Counted from the first letter of the stretch, positions 26,472-36,783 are shown. The stretch is 64,000 bases of DNA from Companilactobacillus ginsenosidimutans (GCF_001050475.1 NZ_CP012034.1:1116001-1180000); one strand, 5' to 3'. Made by a program: numbers and translations. The notes: a model not told the origin generated them from the letters alone.

Positions 26472-28442
26472 CTAAACCGATTGAGTCATTGTCCAATAGA
26501 GAAGACCAGTGTAAGTATCATTTGATACTGAAAATCCAGGTAAAATTCTTAGCTTTAGCTTATCGATCAATAATTTTGTTAAATCTAGTTGATATTCTTG
26601 TTTAACGGGAACGTGTACATTATTAGAAATGTGGATATTTCCCGTCTGATATTTGTTTTTATCATCCCAATAAAGTCCAAAATTGGCCTGTTGGTTTTGA
26701 CTGTTATAGAACTGAGAGGCAACAACATTAACTGTCGTATGATTGATTGTATGATTTACCGGGAAATCAATTAATAGTTTCCCTACGATTTTTGGCTTTA
26801 CAGAATCATAATCACTATTATCTTGATCCAGTATTCCAAAATCAATACTATCTGGAATCATCAACGTAGCTGGAATTGTTTGTGCTGGTGGAACAGTGAC
26901 TGTTGGTGGGACTATTGGCTTTGGGGGAACTATTGGTTTTGGGGGAGAAACTACTGTACCAGTTTCACCCATTGTTCTTCCAAACCAAAAGTAATCAGAC
27001 CTTGTCACATTTGATCCATCGACCCACTCAACGAAGAGATTATGAATCTCTCCATCCAGAAATCCTGCGAACAATGTACTGGCGGGAAATTCCCATTTAT
27101 TTCCTTTACTAACTACTTTTATTTTTATAGTTGGACGATATTGATTATCTACAAATACATGTAGATCATCTCCATAAGGGACATCGCCTGAAGGCGAATA
27201 CGTTCCTTTTACATCAAAGCTCTCTGAATTACTATTGATTCCATAAGCTTTTTCTGGAGTTGTATTTTCTCTCGGATTAGTAATTTTTAATATTCTGGAA
27301 CTGTCTGTTTTTTCTAACAATTGTGGTTGATTTTCCGAAGCAATTGTTGACGAAACATAACTAATGGATAAATTACTTTCCGGTTTAAAACTAACTATGT
27401 CTGACTGAAGTTGAAGTTCAGCACTTTTATGAACTTCTATGACAGGCGTTGGCTTTATTTTTCCAGTTGTCAAGAAATCTGAAAGGAAATCTCCAGTCAG
27501 TGTTCTGTGATACAAGGGGGCCCATGGCACGTTGTTCAATCCATCATTAGGTGTTACCCCTTTAATAAAAGTCGGAATGGTTGTTATCCAATTATTACCT
27601 CCATCTAAACTTGATAATAGCTGGATATTATACTTTTCAGATTCATCTTTAGTCTGATACTGGATTTGCCCATTGCTTTCAGTCGGAATTAAATAATCCC
27701 CTTGTTTATTACCACTCTCATCAATAGATTCCTGATTGTCCTTATTGAGAACTATCTTCTTAATGAGTTGCCCGGAAAATTGGTAAATATCGTTAGTTCC
27801 AATATTTTGAAAATTTATATTAGTTACTACTTGGTTATCTCCGTTAAATTTTTGAGTGATTGTAATTCTCAGTTTATTTTGATTAAATGTTTGATCATAT
27901 TCAATCTTCTGTTCTGGAGATTGAGTCTCTTTATTGAATGCATAATAAAACTGGACATTTTCTGGAACAGAATTAATTGAACCGTCATTATTTGACTGCT
28001 GACCTGATTTGAACGTTATCTTTGTTCCTTGTGATCCTGATACATTATCCTTGGCTTCACCGTCACCGGATGCGGATGTATAAATATGCGTTGCTTTTGT
28101 CAACAAGTCAGTTCCAACATTAAGTGAATTTGGTATTGTAATATTATGCGAAAAATTTATTGTTGCCTTATTTGGAGCTATTACATTATTAGATTTATCA
28201 TCTAAATATTCGTTAATCGTCTTATTTGAATTAATTTCATTAATATCTCCAAAATACATCAATGGAACAGATGTGCTTCCATCGCTGTTCATTACCGATT
28301 TACCAGCAGATATTATTAGTTTGTCGGAGGGAGTCCAATCAACTTGATCTGCAGACACTGTATTTTCATCATGATTAATTACAATCAAAAATGAGCAAAT
28401 GGCTGTTAACACAATAAAAAATGCTGATAATATTTTACTCAT
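26472..28442 (-). CDS. Secreted surface protein with C-terminal WxL-like domain
   Basis: The 656-residue protein starts at 28442 behind GGGGAGGAG (an ORF extension upstream lacks support). A signal peptide (about 1-30, ending near TVSADQ) is followed by a long Asn/Ser-rich beta region (about 35-490) and a proline linker made of PPKPIV and PPTVTVPP repeats (about 500-525). The C-terminal domain of about 130 residues ends in YTGLLYWTMTQSV, like the WxL cell-wall-binding domain of lactobacilli. No LPxTG anchor is present. Partner DUF916 or other WxL genes are absent next to it. Wall-polymer or host-ligand binding is an inference. Confidence 0.65.
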   Translation of the reverse strand: MSKILSAFFIVLTAICSFLIVINHDENTVSADQVDWTPSDKLIISAGKSVMNSDGSTSVPLMYFGDINEINSNKTINEYLDDKSNNVIAPNKATINFSHNITIPNSLNVGTDLLTKATHIYTSASGDGEAKDNVSGSQGTKITFKSGQQSNNDGSINSVPENVQFYYAFNKETQSPEQKIEYDQTFNQNKLRITITQKFNGDNQVVTNINFQNIGTNDIYQFSGQLIKKIVLNKDNQESIDESGNKQGDYLIPTESNGQIQYQTKDESEKYNIQLLSSLDGGNNWITTIPTFIKGVTPNDGLNNVPWAPLYHRTLTGDFLSDFLTTGKIKPTPVIEVHKSAELQLQSDIVSFKPESNLSISYVSSTIASENQPQLLEKTDSSRILKITNPRENTTPEKAYGINSNSESFDVKGTYSPSGDVPYGDDLHVFVDNQYRPTIKIKVVSKGNKWEFPASTLFAGFLDGEIHNLFVEWVDGSNVTRSDYFWFGRTMGETGTVVSPPKPIVPPKPIVPPTVTVPPAQTIPATLMIPDSIDFGILDQDNSDYDSVKPKIVGKLLIDFPVNHTINHTTVNVVASQFYNSQNQQANFGLYWDDKNKYQTGNIHISNNVHVPVKQEYQLDLTKLLIDKLKLRILPGFSVSNDTYTGLLYWTMTQSV

Positions 28443-28583
28443 ATGAACTCCTCCCCAAATATTTCCAATAAAAGCATAAATCAAAGGAAAAGAAAATACT
28501 CATATGAAATCGTTATCATGTAAATCACATTGTTTTCAAATTATATATTAATTTCACACTATTTCTTAAATAATATGAATTAC

Positions 28584-28620
28584 AAAAAAACCACTGAATA
28601 AAAGTTATTCAGTGGTTTCT
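28584..28620 (-). terminator. Terminator after the aldo/keto reductase
   Basis: On the minus strand AAACCACTGAATAA-CTT-TTATTCAGTGGTTT and a T run. Confidence 0.85.
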
Positions 28621-28625
28621 TAATT

Positions 28626-29546
28626 TTATGCAAATTCAGCAAATGCTTCATCGATTGCGTGGTAATCGCTATTTCTCAAATTGATATCTAATGATTTCAC
28701 ATTTTGATCAACTTGTTCTGGTACTCTTGCACCTGGTATGACGATTGAGATATCTGGATTTTGCATGTACCATGCCAACACTACTTCGGCAATGTTTGAG
28801 TTTGTCTTGTTGGCAATCTTGTGTACGACGCCTAGTGCATCCATGATGTCACTATACTGGTCAGCTGTGAATTGGCTGAATTTCTTGGCATCCCCTAGAT
28901 TGTATTTTCCTGTTAACAATCCTGAGGCTAGTGGGAAATATGGTACGAATGAGATTTTATTCTTTCTCAAATATGGGAATAAGCTCTTTTCAGCATCACG
29001 ATGTACCAAGCTGTAATTGTCTTCGACGATGTCTACCAGGCCGTCTTTATTGGCTTCTTTGATTTGGTCTAATGAGAAATTAGACAAGCCGATTGCTTTG
29101 ATTTTTCCAGCTTTCTTCAACTCATTTAATGCTGCGACTGCCTCATTCTTTGGCGTATTTTCGTCTGGATAGTGAATATAAAAAATATCAATATAGTCTG
29201 TCTTGAGACGTTTCAACGCATCATCAACAGCCTTTTTCAAAAACTCTGGGCTATTGTCTGGCTTGTTGTCGTTGTCAGGATTTTGGGCAGCCTTTGTGGC
29301 GATAACTAATTTGCTACGATTGTAGTCTTGAATCACGTCGCCAATAATCTCTTCAGAACGACCATTACCGTACATATAAGCGGTGTCTAATGTAGTAATG
29401 CCACTGTCGATTGCTTCTTTAACAACAGCGTAACCATCTTCGTCCTTCAAATTTTGAAAAATGTTGTGTCCACCAACTTTGTTTGTACCTAGTCCTAATT
29501 TCTTACTAGTAACGTCGGACTTTCCAACCTTAATTAAATTATCCAT
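28626..29546 (-). CDS. Aldo/keto reductase
   Basis: The 306-residue TIM-barrel oxidoreductase has the catalytic DTAYMYGNGRSEE motif (Asp and Tyr of the tetrad), IAIGLSNF-like KIKAIGLSNF and the NADPH-binding SIVIPGARVPEQVDQN. The start at 29546 is 7 bases from a GGAGG ribosome site; the ATG two codons upstream sits almost on it. The family reduces aldehydes and ketones with NADPH; here the substrate is open. It is transcribed alone. Confidence 0.9.
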   Translation of the reverse strand: MDNLIKVGKSDVTSKKLGLGTNKVGGHNIFQNLKDEDGYAVVKEAIDSGITTLDTAYMYGNGRSEEIIGDVIQDYNRSKLVIATKAAQNPDNDNKPDNSPEFLKKAVDDALKRLKTDYIDIFYIHYPDENTPKNEAVAALNELKKAGKIKAIGLSNFSLDQIKEANKDGLVDIVEDNYSLVHRDAEKSLFPYLRKNKISFVPYFPLASGLLTGKYNLGDAKKFSQFTADQYSDIMDALGVVHKIANKTNSNIAEVVLAWYMQNPDISIVIPGARVPEQVDQNVKSLDINLRNSDYHAIDEAFAEFA

Positions 29547-29600
29547 ATGCATGCCTCCAACTATAAATTAATACCCTTAGCATAACGCAATTTATTTAAA

Positions 29601-29641
29601 AAAAATAAGATTATGCTAACTTTCATAATCTTATCGCTATC
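29601..29641 (-). terminator. Terminator overlapping the end of the TauE-like gene
   Basis: On the minus strand GATAAGATTATG-AAAGTTAG-CATAATCTTAT followed by T8; its left arm reaches into the stop region of the TauE-like gene. Confidence 0.75.
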
Positions 29642-30377
29642 CTTTTATAATCAACATAACTCCGAACAAAGTTAACATTGCATAGACGTATTTGACCATC
29701 TGAACGCTATTTATCTTTTTACTGACCCAATTTGCAAAAGGAATCAAAATCAACAGTAACGGAATTGAAATCAAAAGTATTTTAACCACTTCCATATTCC
29801 AAAATCCAGATACAGCCTGACTGGAAACCACAATCACTCCTACGCACATAAAATGAGCCTGAAGAATTCCTCTGAATTCATCCGCCGTCCAATTTTTCAA
29901 CGTTCCATAAATTGCTATTGCCACACCATGACTGTTATAAGCACTGCCTAACAAACCTGAGATTAATCCAAAAAAGTAGTCCCACCAATTGGAATCCAAC
30001 TGAGTTGAAACTTTTCTTACTCTGAATGAATTGAAAAAACTATACAGGCCATAAATTATCAGGAATCCACCCAAAACTCTGGCAACTGTCGCCGCGCTGG
30101 AATACTTTACTAGTGCGATTCCGACGGGAATTCCTAGAATTGAACCAATCACCATCCTGCGAATCACTGCCCAATTTATTGACGTACGATATTTGAACGC
30201 TGCTGGAATTGCGACTAGAAATCCTGTCACACCAATCAAGGCCGTCGAAGTTTTCAAGTCGAATGAAATTAACGTGAGAAGCGGCATGGCAGCGAGTGCA
30301 TCCCCAAAACCGAAGACAGTTCTAATGAATGCTCCGAACAAAATTATTAATATCACTAGTATTTCAGTTTGTGTCAA
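29637..30377 (-). CDS. TauE/SafE-family anion permease
   Basis: About eight hydrophobic helices and the sequence FGAFIRTVFGFGDALAAMPLL (residues 13-33) place it in the TauE/SafE (DUF81) family of putative sulfite, sulfonate or other anion exporters. I chose TTG at 30377 because GGGGATGG lies just upstream; an ATG at 30446 in frame would add 23 hydrophilic residues without ribosome-site support. The result is 246 residues, the family length. It follows leuD by about 80 bases on the same strand but has a separate function. Confidence 0.78.
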   Translation of the reverse strand: MTQTEILVILIILFGAFIRTVFGFGDALAAMPLLTLISFDLKTSTALIGVTGFLVAIPAAFKYRTSINWAVIRRMVIGSILGIPVGIALVKYSSAATVARVLGGFLIIYGLYSFFNSFRVRKVSTQLDSNWWDYFFGLISGLLGSAYNSHGVAIAIYGTLKNWTADEFRGILQAHFMCVGVIVVSSQAVSGFWNMEVVKILLISIPLLLILIPFANWVSKKINSVQMVKYVYAMLTLFGVMLIIKG

Positions 30378-30455
30378 CCTGCCATCCCCTTCGATTACTA
30401 CTAAATAGTGTATCGAAGATTGGTAGTAAAAGACAGCCAGGTTCAATCACAAATA

Positions 30456-31040
30456 CTAATTAAAATTTGGCATCTTGCTTTCAAAATCTTCAATTTTATT
30501 TTCGTAACCCATCGTAATCGCAATGTCGTCCAAACCATTGATAAACTTGCGTTTCCAAAGGGGATCAATATCAAAATCAAAAGTGAAATCTCGATATCTT
30601 ACTTGTTGGTTGGGCAAGTCTATGGTTATTTTTTCGTCCGCCGGTGCTCCTGCCAAAATTTTCCGTTGGTCTTCTGGCAAAGTAATTGCTAGCAATCCAT
30701 TCTTAGTACTATTCATATAAAATATATCGCTGTATCCACCCGCAATAACGGCTTTAAAGCCGTAATCTTTCAATGCCCAGACGGCATGTTCACGTGATGA
30801 TCCACAGCCAAAATTATCTCCGGTAACCAGAATAGTCGCTTTCTGTCTGTCGCTGTCATTCAAGACAAAGTCAGGATTTGGCTTTCCGCCTGGCAAGTAT
30901 CGCCAATCGTAAAACAAGTCCTTGCCATAACCAACTTTCAAAATATTCTTTAGAAACTGTTTGGGAATTAGTTGATCAGTATCAATATTTTCTTTCATTA
31001 TAGGAACTGATGTGTCAGTAATTACTGTGATTGGTTTCAT
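30456..31040 (-). CDS. leuD: 3-isopropylmalate dehydratase small subunit
   Basis: The 194-residue protein begins at 31040 ([11 protein letters not shown]) behind an AGAAAGGAAGC ribosome site; the open frame upstream is within leuC. The swivel-domain motif [17 protein letters not shown] (about 66-82) is the LeuD substrate loop. It forms the aconitase-like isomerase with LeuC. leuD is the last gene of leuABCD and overlaps the leuC stop by a few bases. The gene itself is intact, but its partner leuC carries a nonsense codon. Confidence 0.95.
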   Translation of the reverse strand: MKPITVITDTSVPIMKENIDTDQLIPKQFLKNILKVGYGKDLFYDWRYLPGGKPNPDFVLNDSDRQKATILVTGDNFGCGSSREHAVWALKDYGFKAVIAGGYSDIFYMNSTKNGLLAITLPEDQRKILAGAPADEKITIDLPNQQVRYRDFTFDFDIDPLWKRKFINGLDDIAITMGYENKIEDFESKMPNFN

Positions 31041-31041
31041 A

Positions 31042-32415
31042 TTAAATAGCTTCCTTTCTGATATCAATGAAGTGTCCGTGAACAGCTGCAGCTGCGACCA
31101 TGGCTGGACTGGCCAAATGTGTCCTTGATCCAGCACCTTGGCGCCCTTCAAAATTTCTGTTCGAGGTTGATGCACAATGAACCCCTGCTGGAACTCGATC
31201 TGGATTCATCCCTAAGCAAGCTGAACATCCAGGTTCTCTCCATTCACAACCGGCGTCTTTAAAAATTTTATCCAAACCTAGTTCTTCTGCTCGTTCCTTA
31301 ATTGCCCGTGACCCTGGAACAACCAAGGCAGTGACTCCGTCAGCAATATGGTGACCCTTTAAACTTTCAGCTGCCACTTTCAAGTCAGAAAGTCTGCCAT
31401 TCGTGCATGAACCGAAGAAGGCAAATCTAATTGGAATTTCGGGAGCTGTTTCACCTGGTTTCAATCCAACATACTCATAGGCTTTTTTATCATCATCGTT
31501 TTCAATTGTTGGAAATGGTTTGTCGACTGGAACTGACATTCCGGGATTGGTCCCCCATGAGACAAATGGAGCCAAATCTGACACATCGAAGTCGATAACT
31601 TTGTCAAAAGCTGATTCGTCATCAGTATAAAATTGTTTCCAATATTCAACTGCTTTATCGAATTTCTTTGGAGCATATTTACGGCCTTTCACATAGTCAA
31701 AAGTAGTTTGGTCAGGTTGAACGCTGCCCATCTTGGCGCCACCTTCAATAGCCATATTACAAAGAGTCATACGCTCTTCCATGCTCATATTACGAATTGT
31801 ATCGCCATAAAACTCGACACCATAGCCAGTTCCAAATGACACGCCTTCGCGTGCAATAATACCCATGATAATATCCTTAGAATAAACTCCATTGGGAAGT
31901 TTTCCGTGAACGTGAATACCCATAGTCTTTGGTTTCGTTTGCCAGATAGTTTGAGTTGCCAAAACATGCTCTACTTCACTAGTACCAATCCCGAATGCGA
32001 TAGAACCAAAAGCTCCGTGCGTTGCTGTATGTGAGTCACCACAAACGATAATCATGCCTGGTTGAGTCAATCCAAGTTGTGGACCAATTACGTGGACAAT
32101 TCCCTGATCTTCAGAACCCATACCTGCCAATCTAACTCCAAATTCTTCTGCATTGTGTTGTAAAGTATCGATTTGTTTACGCGAAATTGCATCTTTGATA
32201 TTAAAAATATCGACCGTAGGAACATTATGATCCATCGTCGCAAAATTTCTCATTGGTTGGCGGACTTGGCGATTATTTTCTCGTAATCCTTAGAAAGCTT
32301 GTGGAGATGTAACTTCGTGTAATAGTTGCAAGTCAACATATATCAATTGTGGGTCGCCAGTTTTTCCAGCAATCACATGTTTATCCCAAATTTTATCGAA
32401 CATTGTTTGTGGCAT
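31042..32415 (-). pseudogene. leuC: 3-isopropylmalate dehydratase large subunit, interrupted by an in-frame stop
   Basis: The frame from ATG 32415 gives a normal LeuC N-terminus ([18 protein letters not shown] ... [11 protein letters not shown]). It hits TAA at codon 42 (32290-32292), then continues as [13 protein letters not shown] and the rest of a complete LeuC, including the Fe-S cysteine regions GSCTNGR and CSACLGMN. At this position relatives usually have Glu (GAA), so a single G-to-T change explains it. A downstream ATG (32253) could restart translation but would lose 54 residues that include the conserved HEVTSPQAF active-site region. The start overlaps leuB by 23 bases. Sequencing error must be excluded; otherwise the strain is probably a leucine auxotroph. 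Confidence 0.85.
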
Positions 32416-33472
32416 AATTATCACTACTTTCCCTAATATTATTAATTATTTCAGAAGTAACTTCAGTAGTCGTACTCTTGCCACCAAGGTCAGGAGTGAC
32501 GACTTTTTTGTTAATAGCAACTTCAATTGCATTATTTATTCGAGTGGCCAAGTCACCACGATCAAATGAGTTTTCCAACATCATCGCAACTGATTTGATC
32601 ATCGAAATTGGATTAGCAATTCCCAGCCCGGCGATGTCAGGAGCGGAACCATGAATTGGTTCATATAATGCCGGGCCATTTTCTCCTACACTCATCGATG
32701 GAATAGTTCCTAATGATCCAGTGATTTCTGCCGCTTCATCGCTCAAGATGTCGCCAAACAAATTTTCAGTCAAAATCACATCAAATTTCTCAGGTTCAGA
32801 AATAACTTTCATAGCCATCGCATCCACATAACTGCAGTCAAATTCAACTTTGAGATACGAATCTGCAATACGTCCTACGACCTCGCGCCACAACTTGCTA
32901 GTGGCCAAAACATTTGCTTTATCAACCAAAGTCACATGCTTGTTTCGACGCATCGCCATATCAAATGCAACTTTCGCCACACGTTCAATCTCACCAGTCG
33001 AATATGACATCGTATCAACCGCACCCGCTGCCGATTTGGTCCTTGGAGTTCCGAAGTAAATTCCACTCGTCAATTCACGTACGATAACGAAGTTCACTTC
33101 ATGCTCAATTTTTATTGGAGAATAATCTTGCATGGCTTCACTGATCTGAGTTGGACGAATGTTGCTGAACAGGTTTAACTTCTTACGAATTTCCAGCAAT
33201 CCTGCTTCAGGGCGTTTGGCTGCGTTATCCCATTTTGGACCACCTATTGCTGACAACAGCACGGCATCACTGTTCTTACAAGCTTGCAAAGTCCTGTCTG
33301 GTAATGGAACTCCTTCGGAATCAATTGCCTCACCCCCGAATGGAACGGAATTAATTTCATAATCAAAATTCTGATTTTCCGTTGCTGCCTTCAGGACTTC
33401 CAAACCAGCATTCATGATTTCTGGTCCGATATAATCACCTTTTAGCACTGCTATTTTTTTCTTATCCATCAT
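32393..33472 (-). CDS. leuB: 3-isopropylmalate dehydrogenase
   Basis: The 359-residue enzyme oxidises and decarboxylates 3-isopropylmalate with NAD+. Motifs: [21 protein letters not shown] (substrate-binding), [11 protein letters not shown], and the metal-binding [10 protein letters not shown] and HGSAPDIAG. The first glycine-rich motif reads KGDYIGPEI instead of the usual GDGIGPEI, a conservative oddity near the N-terminus. Start codons ATGATG overlap the stop of leuA by four bases, so translation is coupled. It is otherwise complete. Confidence 0.95.
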   Translation of the reverse strand: MMDKKKIAVLKGDYIGPEIMNAGLEVLKAATENQNFDYEINSVPFGGEAIDSEGVPLPDRTLQACKNSDAVLLSAIGGPKWDNAAKRPEAGLLEIRKKLNLFSNIRPTQISEAMQDYSPIKIEHEVNFVIVRELTSGIYFGTPRTKSAAGAVDTMSYSTGEIERVAKVAFDMAMRRNKHVTLVDKANVLATSKLWREVVGRIADSYLKVEFDCSYVDAMAMKVISEPEKFDVILTENLFGDILSDEAAEITGSLGTIPSMSVGENGPALYEPIHGSAPDIAGLGIANPISMIKSVAMMLENSFDRGDLATRINNAIEVAINKKVVTPDLGGKSTTTEVTSEIINNIRESSDNYATNNVR

Positions 33473-34632
33473 GCTGTCACCTTATTGACCTCTCGCATAA
33501 TATTTTTAAGTTCCGATTCTGAAACTATTGAAGTGTTATCGGCAATGTTCTTAAATCGTGGGAAGATAACTTTCATATCATCACGTGTAACTTGATATCC
33601 CATTGTTTGTAGTTTCTGCATTACTGCATGTGAGCCGGAAAGTTTCCCTAGTGGAAGACTGGTTTTGTTTGCTCCGACAACTGCCGGTGTAAGAATTTCA
33701 TATGTCTGTGGATTCTTGAGCATTCCATCTTGATGGATACCTGATTCGTGAGCAAAGGCATTGGCACCAACAACCGCTTTATTGTGTGGCACTGCCATTT
33801 CTGAACAGTGACTGATCATGTCGCTAGTTTTCTTAGTTTCTGCCATATCAATATTATTTTCGGCATGATAGTAATCTTTGCGGACATACATTGCTGCGGC
33901 AACTTCTTCCAGGGCAGCATTCCCAGCGCGTTCACCAATTCCATTGATAGTTCCTTCAATCCGAGTGGCACCAGCTTTGATTGCTTCAAGACTGTTAGCA
34001 ACTGCCATACCTAAATCATCGTGGCAATGTACGGAAAAAGTTATTTGATCAAACATTGGAATATTGTTGCGAAGATTCTTGAACAATTTTTCAAATTCCT
34101 GTGGGTTGGTATATCCGACAGTATCAGGAATATTGATTACTGTGGCTCCAGCATCAATTGCTGCCTGGATAGATTCAACTAAAAAGTCTGGCTCTGTTCT
34201 AGTAGCATCCTCAGGTGAAAATTCCACGATATCAAAAAATTTATGTGCATAATCCACACTATAAGTGATTGCATCAATTACTTGTTCTTTCGTCATATTC
34301 AACTTGTCCTCACGATGAATTGGACTAGTTGCAATAAAAACATGAATCTGTTTATGCGTTGCCATGGATGTTGCTTTAACACAGGCATCGATATCGCCTT
34401 TTCTGGCTCTAGCTAATCCAGTAACTCTTGCATGTTTAACTGCTTTAGCAACTGCAGTCACCGCTTCAAAATCACCTTTAGATGCCACGGGAAAGCCTGC
34501 TTCGATCACATCAACTCCCCAGTTCTCAAGTTGTTTAGCAATTGCAACTTTTTCATCAATACTGAAATTGACGCCTATCGTTTGTTCTCCATCTCGTAAT
34601 GTCGTATCGAAAAATTGAATATATTTGCTCAT
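33469..34632 (-). CDS. leuA: 2-isopropylmalate synthase, short form without regulatory domain
   Basis: The 387-residue protein starts at 34632 ([17 protein letters not shown]) behind GGAGGAAG. The catalytic TIM barrel (about 1-275) has [10 protein letters not shown], the metal ligands of [11 protein letters not shown] and GIGERAGN, and the linker segment [11 protein letters not shown]. It ends near residue 387, about 120 residues before the end of usual LeuA proteins, so the C-terminal LeuA_dimer domain that binds leucine for feedback inhibition is missing. The stop overlaps leuB, and no remnant of the domain follows. The first enzyme of the pathway may therefore not be inhibited by leucine and control would rest on the attenuator. 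Confidence 0.9.
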   Translation of the reverse strand: MSKYIQFFDTTLRDGEQTIGVNFSIDEKVAIAKQLENWGVDVIEAGFPVASKGDFEAVTAVAKAVKHARVTGLARARKGDIDACVKATSMATHKQIHVFIATSPIHREDKLNMTKEQVIDAITYSVDYAHKFFDIVEFSPEDATRTEPDFLVESIQAAIDAGATVINIPDTVGYTNPQEFEKLFKNLRNNIPMFDQITFSVHCHDDLGMAVANSLEAIKAGATRIEGTINGIGERAGNAALEEVAAAMYVRKDYYHAENNIDMAETKKTSDMISHCSEMAVPHNKAVVGANAFAHESGIHQDGMLKNPQTYEILTPAVVGANKTSLPLGKLSGSHAVMQKLQTMGYQVTRDDMKVIFPRFKNIADNTSIVSESELKNIMREVNKVTA

Positions 34633-34662
34633 AATAACTTCCTCCATTTTCTTTTTTGAAAT

Positions 34663-34695
34663 AAAAAAAACACCTCATTACAAGAATGAGGTGTG
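34663..34695 (-). terminator. Attenuator terminator upstream of leuA
   Basis: On the minus strand CACACCTCATT-CTTGT-AATGAGGTGT followed by T8, between the leader peptide and leuA. An upstream hairpin (AGGACTC...GAGTCCT with GACATA/TATGTC, 34729-34758) is the candidate pause or antiterminator partner. Confidence 0.8.
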
Positions 34696-34761
34696 AAAAG
34701 TTTCGTCAAGCCCCATTCCCTAAACGCAAATAGGACTCGACATAATATGTCAGAGTCCTGG

Positions 34762-34836
34762 TCAGAGCAATAAGGCTAGTAAGAAGGCTACAGATTTGTT
34801 TGATTTTACTGATTTGGCATTAGTTGTATTAAACAT
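34762..34836 (-). CDS. leuL: Leucine leader peptide (24 residues)
   Basis: ATG at 34836 with a near-perfect AAGGAGG ribosome site. The peptide ends FLLALLL just before TGA: leucine codons TTA, CTA, TTA, TTG and CTC cluster in the last seven codons. This is the hallmark of transcription attenuation by ribosome stalling at scarce leucyl-tRNA. Two hairpins and a terminator follow before leuA. Leader-peptide control of leucine genes is known in Lactococcus lactis; in this group T-boxes are more usual. Confidence 0.85.
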   Translation of the reverse strand: MFNTTNAKSVKSNKSVAFLLALLL

Positions 34837-34865
34837 GTGATGTAACCTCCTTATTTGATATTTGT

Positions 34866-34894
34866 ATACTAGCATTAGATTTTTTAATGTTCAA
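34866..34894 (-). promoter_or_regulatory. leu operon promoter
   Basis: On the minus strand TTGAAC (34889-34894) and TAGTAT (34866-34871) with a 17-base spacer, about 30 bases upstream of the leader peptide. Confidence 0.65.
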
Positions 34895-35212
34895 CCATAA
34901 ATTTTAATTTAATTATTATTTTAGAAATAGATAATTCCTTTAAGCCTAATAATCACGGCTTCAATCGATATTTTGGAAAATTAAGAAAAAATAAAGTAAG
35001 AACAGTTTGGTACTCTGAAGGATGCCGTCTGCAGGTCTGGGAATATTTGTCTGCTGTGCGGGACGGGCCAAGCCCAAGTGCGGTCTTGGCCCTCGGTTAG
35101 AAGCCTTTCGAAGTTCACGAAAGTCTTCAAACTCGCCCGGTGGTGTTTGAGATACTTACGATGTGGTTGACATTTGAAATGTAATAATTTTGATCACTTC
35201 GGAGGTATTAAT

Positions 35213-35887
35213 ATGTGGAAATATACTCAAAAAGAAAAATATAACCTTATCAAGGAATTTGAAAAATCTGATTTACCTCGACAGACATTTGCGAAAACCA
35301 AAGGAATCAGTCCCGAAACGTTTAGGGACTGGAATAATTACTACAAAGAGAATGGTTATGAAGGACTAAGGAATAGTAAATCACGTACGTTTTATAGTGC
35401 TGAAACAAAGATCAACTCTGTTCGTGCATATGCGAATGGTGAAGGTAATCTAAAGCAAGTATGTGAAAAATTCGGAGTGAAATCATCTAAACAACTCAGA
35501 ATGTGGTTGATACAGTATAATAATGGCAAGACTCTTAAGGCTACGCCTGTCAGGAAGAAGGTCACTGCTGTGCCAAGAAAAACAACGATAGATGAAAGAA
35601 TTGAAGTTGTAGAATTCATTCTTAATAAACATCATTCCTATTCAGAAGCATCTGAACGATTTGATGTTTCTTATCAACAAGCTCGGCTTTGGGTTATGAA
35701 AGTCCAAGGTGATGGCTATAAAGCTCTCGTAGATGAGCGTGGCCATAGGATTCATCATAAAGCAGAAGAGATTAGTGAACTAGAGAAATTGAAACTTGAA
35801 AACCGTGAACTCAAAGCAAAATTGAATGAACAAGAAGCCATTGCGGCGTTTGAAAAAAAATTAAACGAACTTCAGCACAGGGGGTGA
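35213..35887 (+). CDS. IS3-family transposase OrfA
   Basis: The 224-residue protein begins at 35213 behind GGAGG. It has helix-turn-helix domains for end recognition: YNLIKEFEKSDLPRQTFAKTKGISPETFRDW (about 9-40) and further repeats around 65-95 and 125-155, then a coiled coil (about 185-222). It is longer than the usual OrfA. A run of eight A (35853-35860) near the 3' end is the likely -1 frameshift site producing the OrfAB transposase. Frame -1 is open from the slip site into OrfB. Confidence 0.88.
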   Translation: MWKYTQKEKYNLIKEFEKSDLPRQTFAKTKGISPETFRDWNNYYKENGYEGLRNSKSRTFYSAETKINSVRAYANGEGNLKQVCEKFGVKSSKQLRMWLIQYNNGKTLKATPVRKKVTAVPRKTTIDERIEVVEFILNKHHSYSEASERFDVSYQQARLWVMKVQGDGYKALVDERGHRIHHKAEEISELEKLKLENRELKAKLNEQEAIAAFEKKLNELQHRG

Positions 35888-36783
35888 ATTCACAACGAAA
35901 GCTGTCTTACCAGGCAATAATGGAGGTCAGCGAAGGTAATCATGGATGGAAATCTATTCTATTAGACCATATAGGTGTTTCTAGACAAGCGTTAAATAAG
36001 TTCTTACATCATAGGAAGACAGATTGGGAACACAAAAATGATTTATTGACTGAAGTTGTTCTTAAGACATATAAAGATCATTTTCAAAGAATTGGTGCGG
36101 GAAAGATTCTTTCTCATATTACAAAGGAACACCTTCTAGATTTTGAGGTCACGTACTACCAAGTTAGGCGTGTAATGAGAAGTGAAGGTATTAGTTGTAA
36201 ATCAAAAGCAAAAAAGCGAAGTCGTAAAGATGACAATGATCAGCATGAAAAAGACAATGTATTAAACCAGAATTTTGAAGTGGAAAAACCAAACATGGTT
36301 TGGCTATCTGATTCAACCCAATTGGAATTTGGAATCAAAGAAACACACAAAGTAAAACTCAGTGGAATACTAGATTTGTGCAGTCGTAAAATAATTGGAT
36401 CTTTTATAAGTCCATCAGAGACTGCAGAAGCTGAAATTGCGATGTTCAAAGAAACTTTTGAGGAAATGGGCGACGTTCATCCAATGGTACATACTGATCG
36501 TGGACCTGCATTCACAGCCGTTAGCTTTAATAAATTGTTGGATGAACACAAAGTAATAAGAAGTTTTTCAAGACCAGGCACCCCATATGATAATTCACCA
36601 ATGGAGAGCTGGTGGAGTAATTTTAAGGGAATCTGGATGGATAGTCATCCAAGACCAGCAACTTTAGAAGCACTGATTAAGCTAGTACAAGATGGAATTG
36701 ATTATTTCAATAACATTGATAGATTGCCAACAAAAAATGGCCTTACTCCAGAAGAATGCTGGAATAAAGCCATTGCAAAGTAG
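35884..36783 (+). CDS. IS3-family transposase OrfB (DDE integrase domain)
   Basis: The 299-residue frame starts formally with GTG at 35884, overlapping OrfA by four bases in the -1 frame, and is probably made mostly as an OrfAB fusion by frameshifting. The rve-type core has D143 (WLSDSTQ), D205 (HTDRGPAF) and E241 (SPMESWW), with exactly 35 residues between the last two, the D,D(35)E signature. The N-terminal HTH_21 segment is at about 55-105. The frame is intact. Confidence 0.92.
   Translation: MNSQRKLSYQAIMEVSEGNHGWKSILLDHIGVSRQALNKFLHHRKTDWEHKNDLLTEVVLKTYKDHFQRIGAGKILSHITKEHLLDFEVTYYQVRRVMRSEGISCKSKAKKRSRKDDNDQHEKDNVLNQNFEVEKPNMVWLSDSTQLEFGIKETHKVKLSGILDLCSRKIIGSFISPSETAEAEIAMFKETFEEMGDVHPMVHTDRGPAFTAVSFNKLLDEHKVIRSFSRPGTPYDNSPMESWWSNFKGIWMDSHPRPATLEALIKLVQDGIDYFNNIDRLPTKNGLTPEECWNKAIAK

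Noticed and set aside
31042..32253. Functional 403-residue LeuC starting at 32253
   Set aside because: The upstream frame encodes a normal LeuC N-terminus interrupted by one stop, so the shorter frame is a remnant rather than the original gene.
34762..34894. T-box in front of the leu operon
   Set aside because: No T-box sequence or stem I; a leader peptide with leucine codons explains the attenuator.
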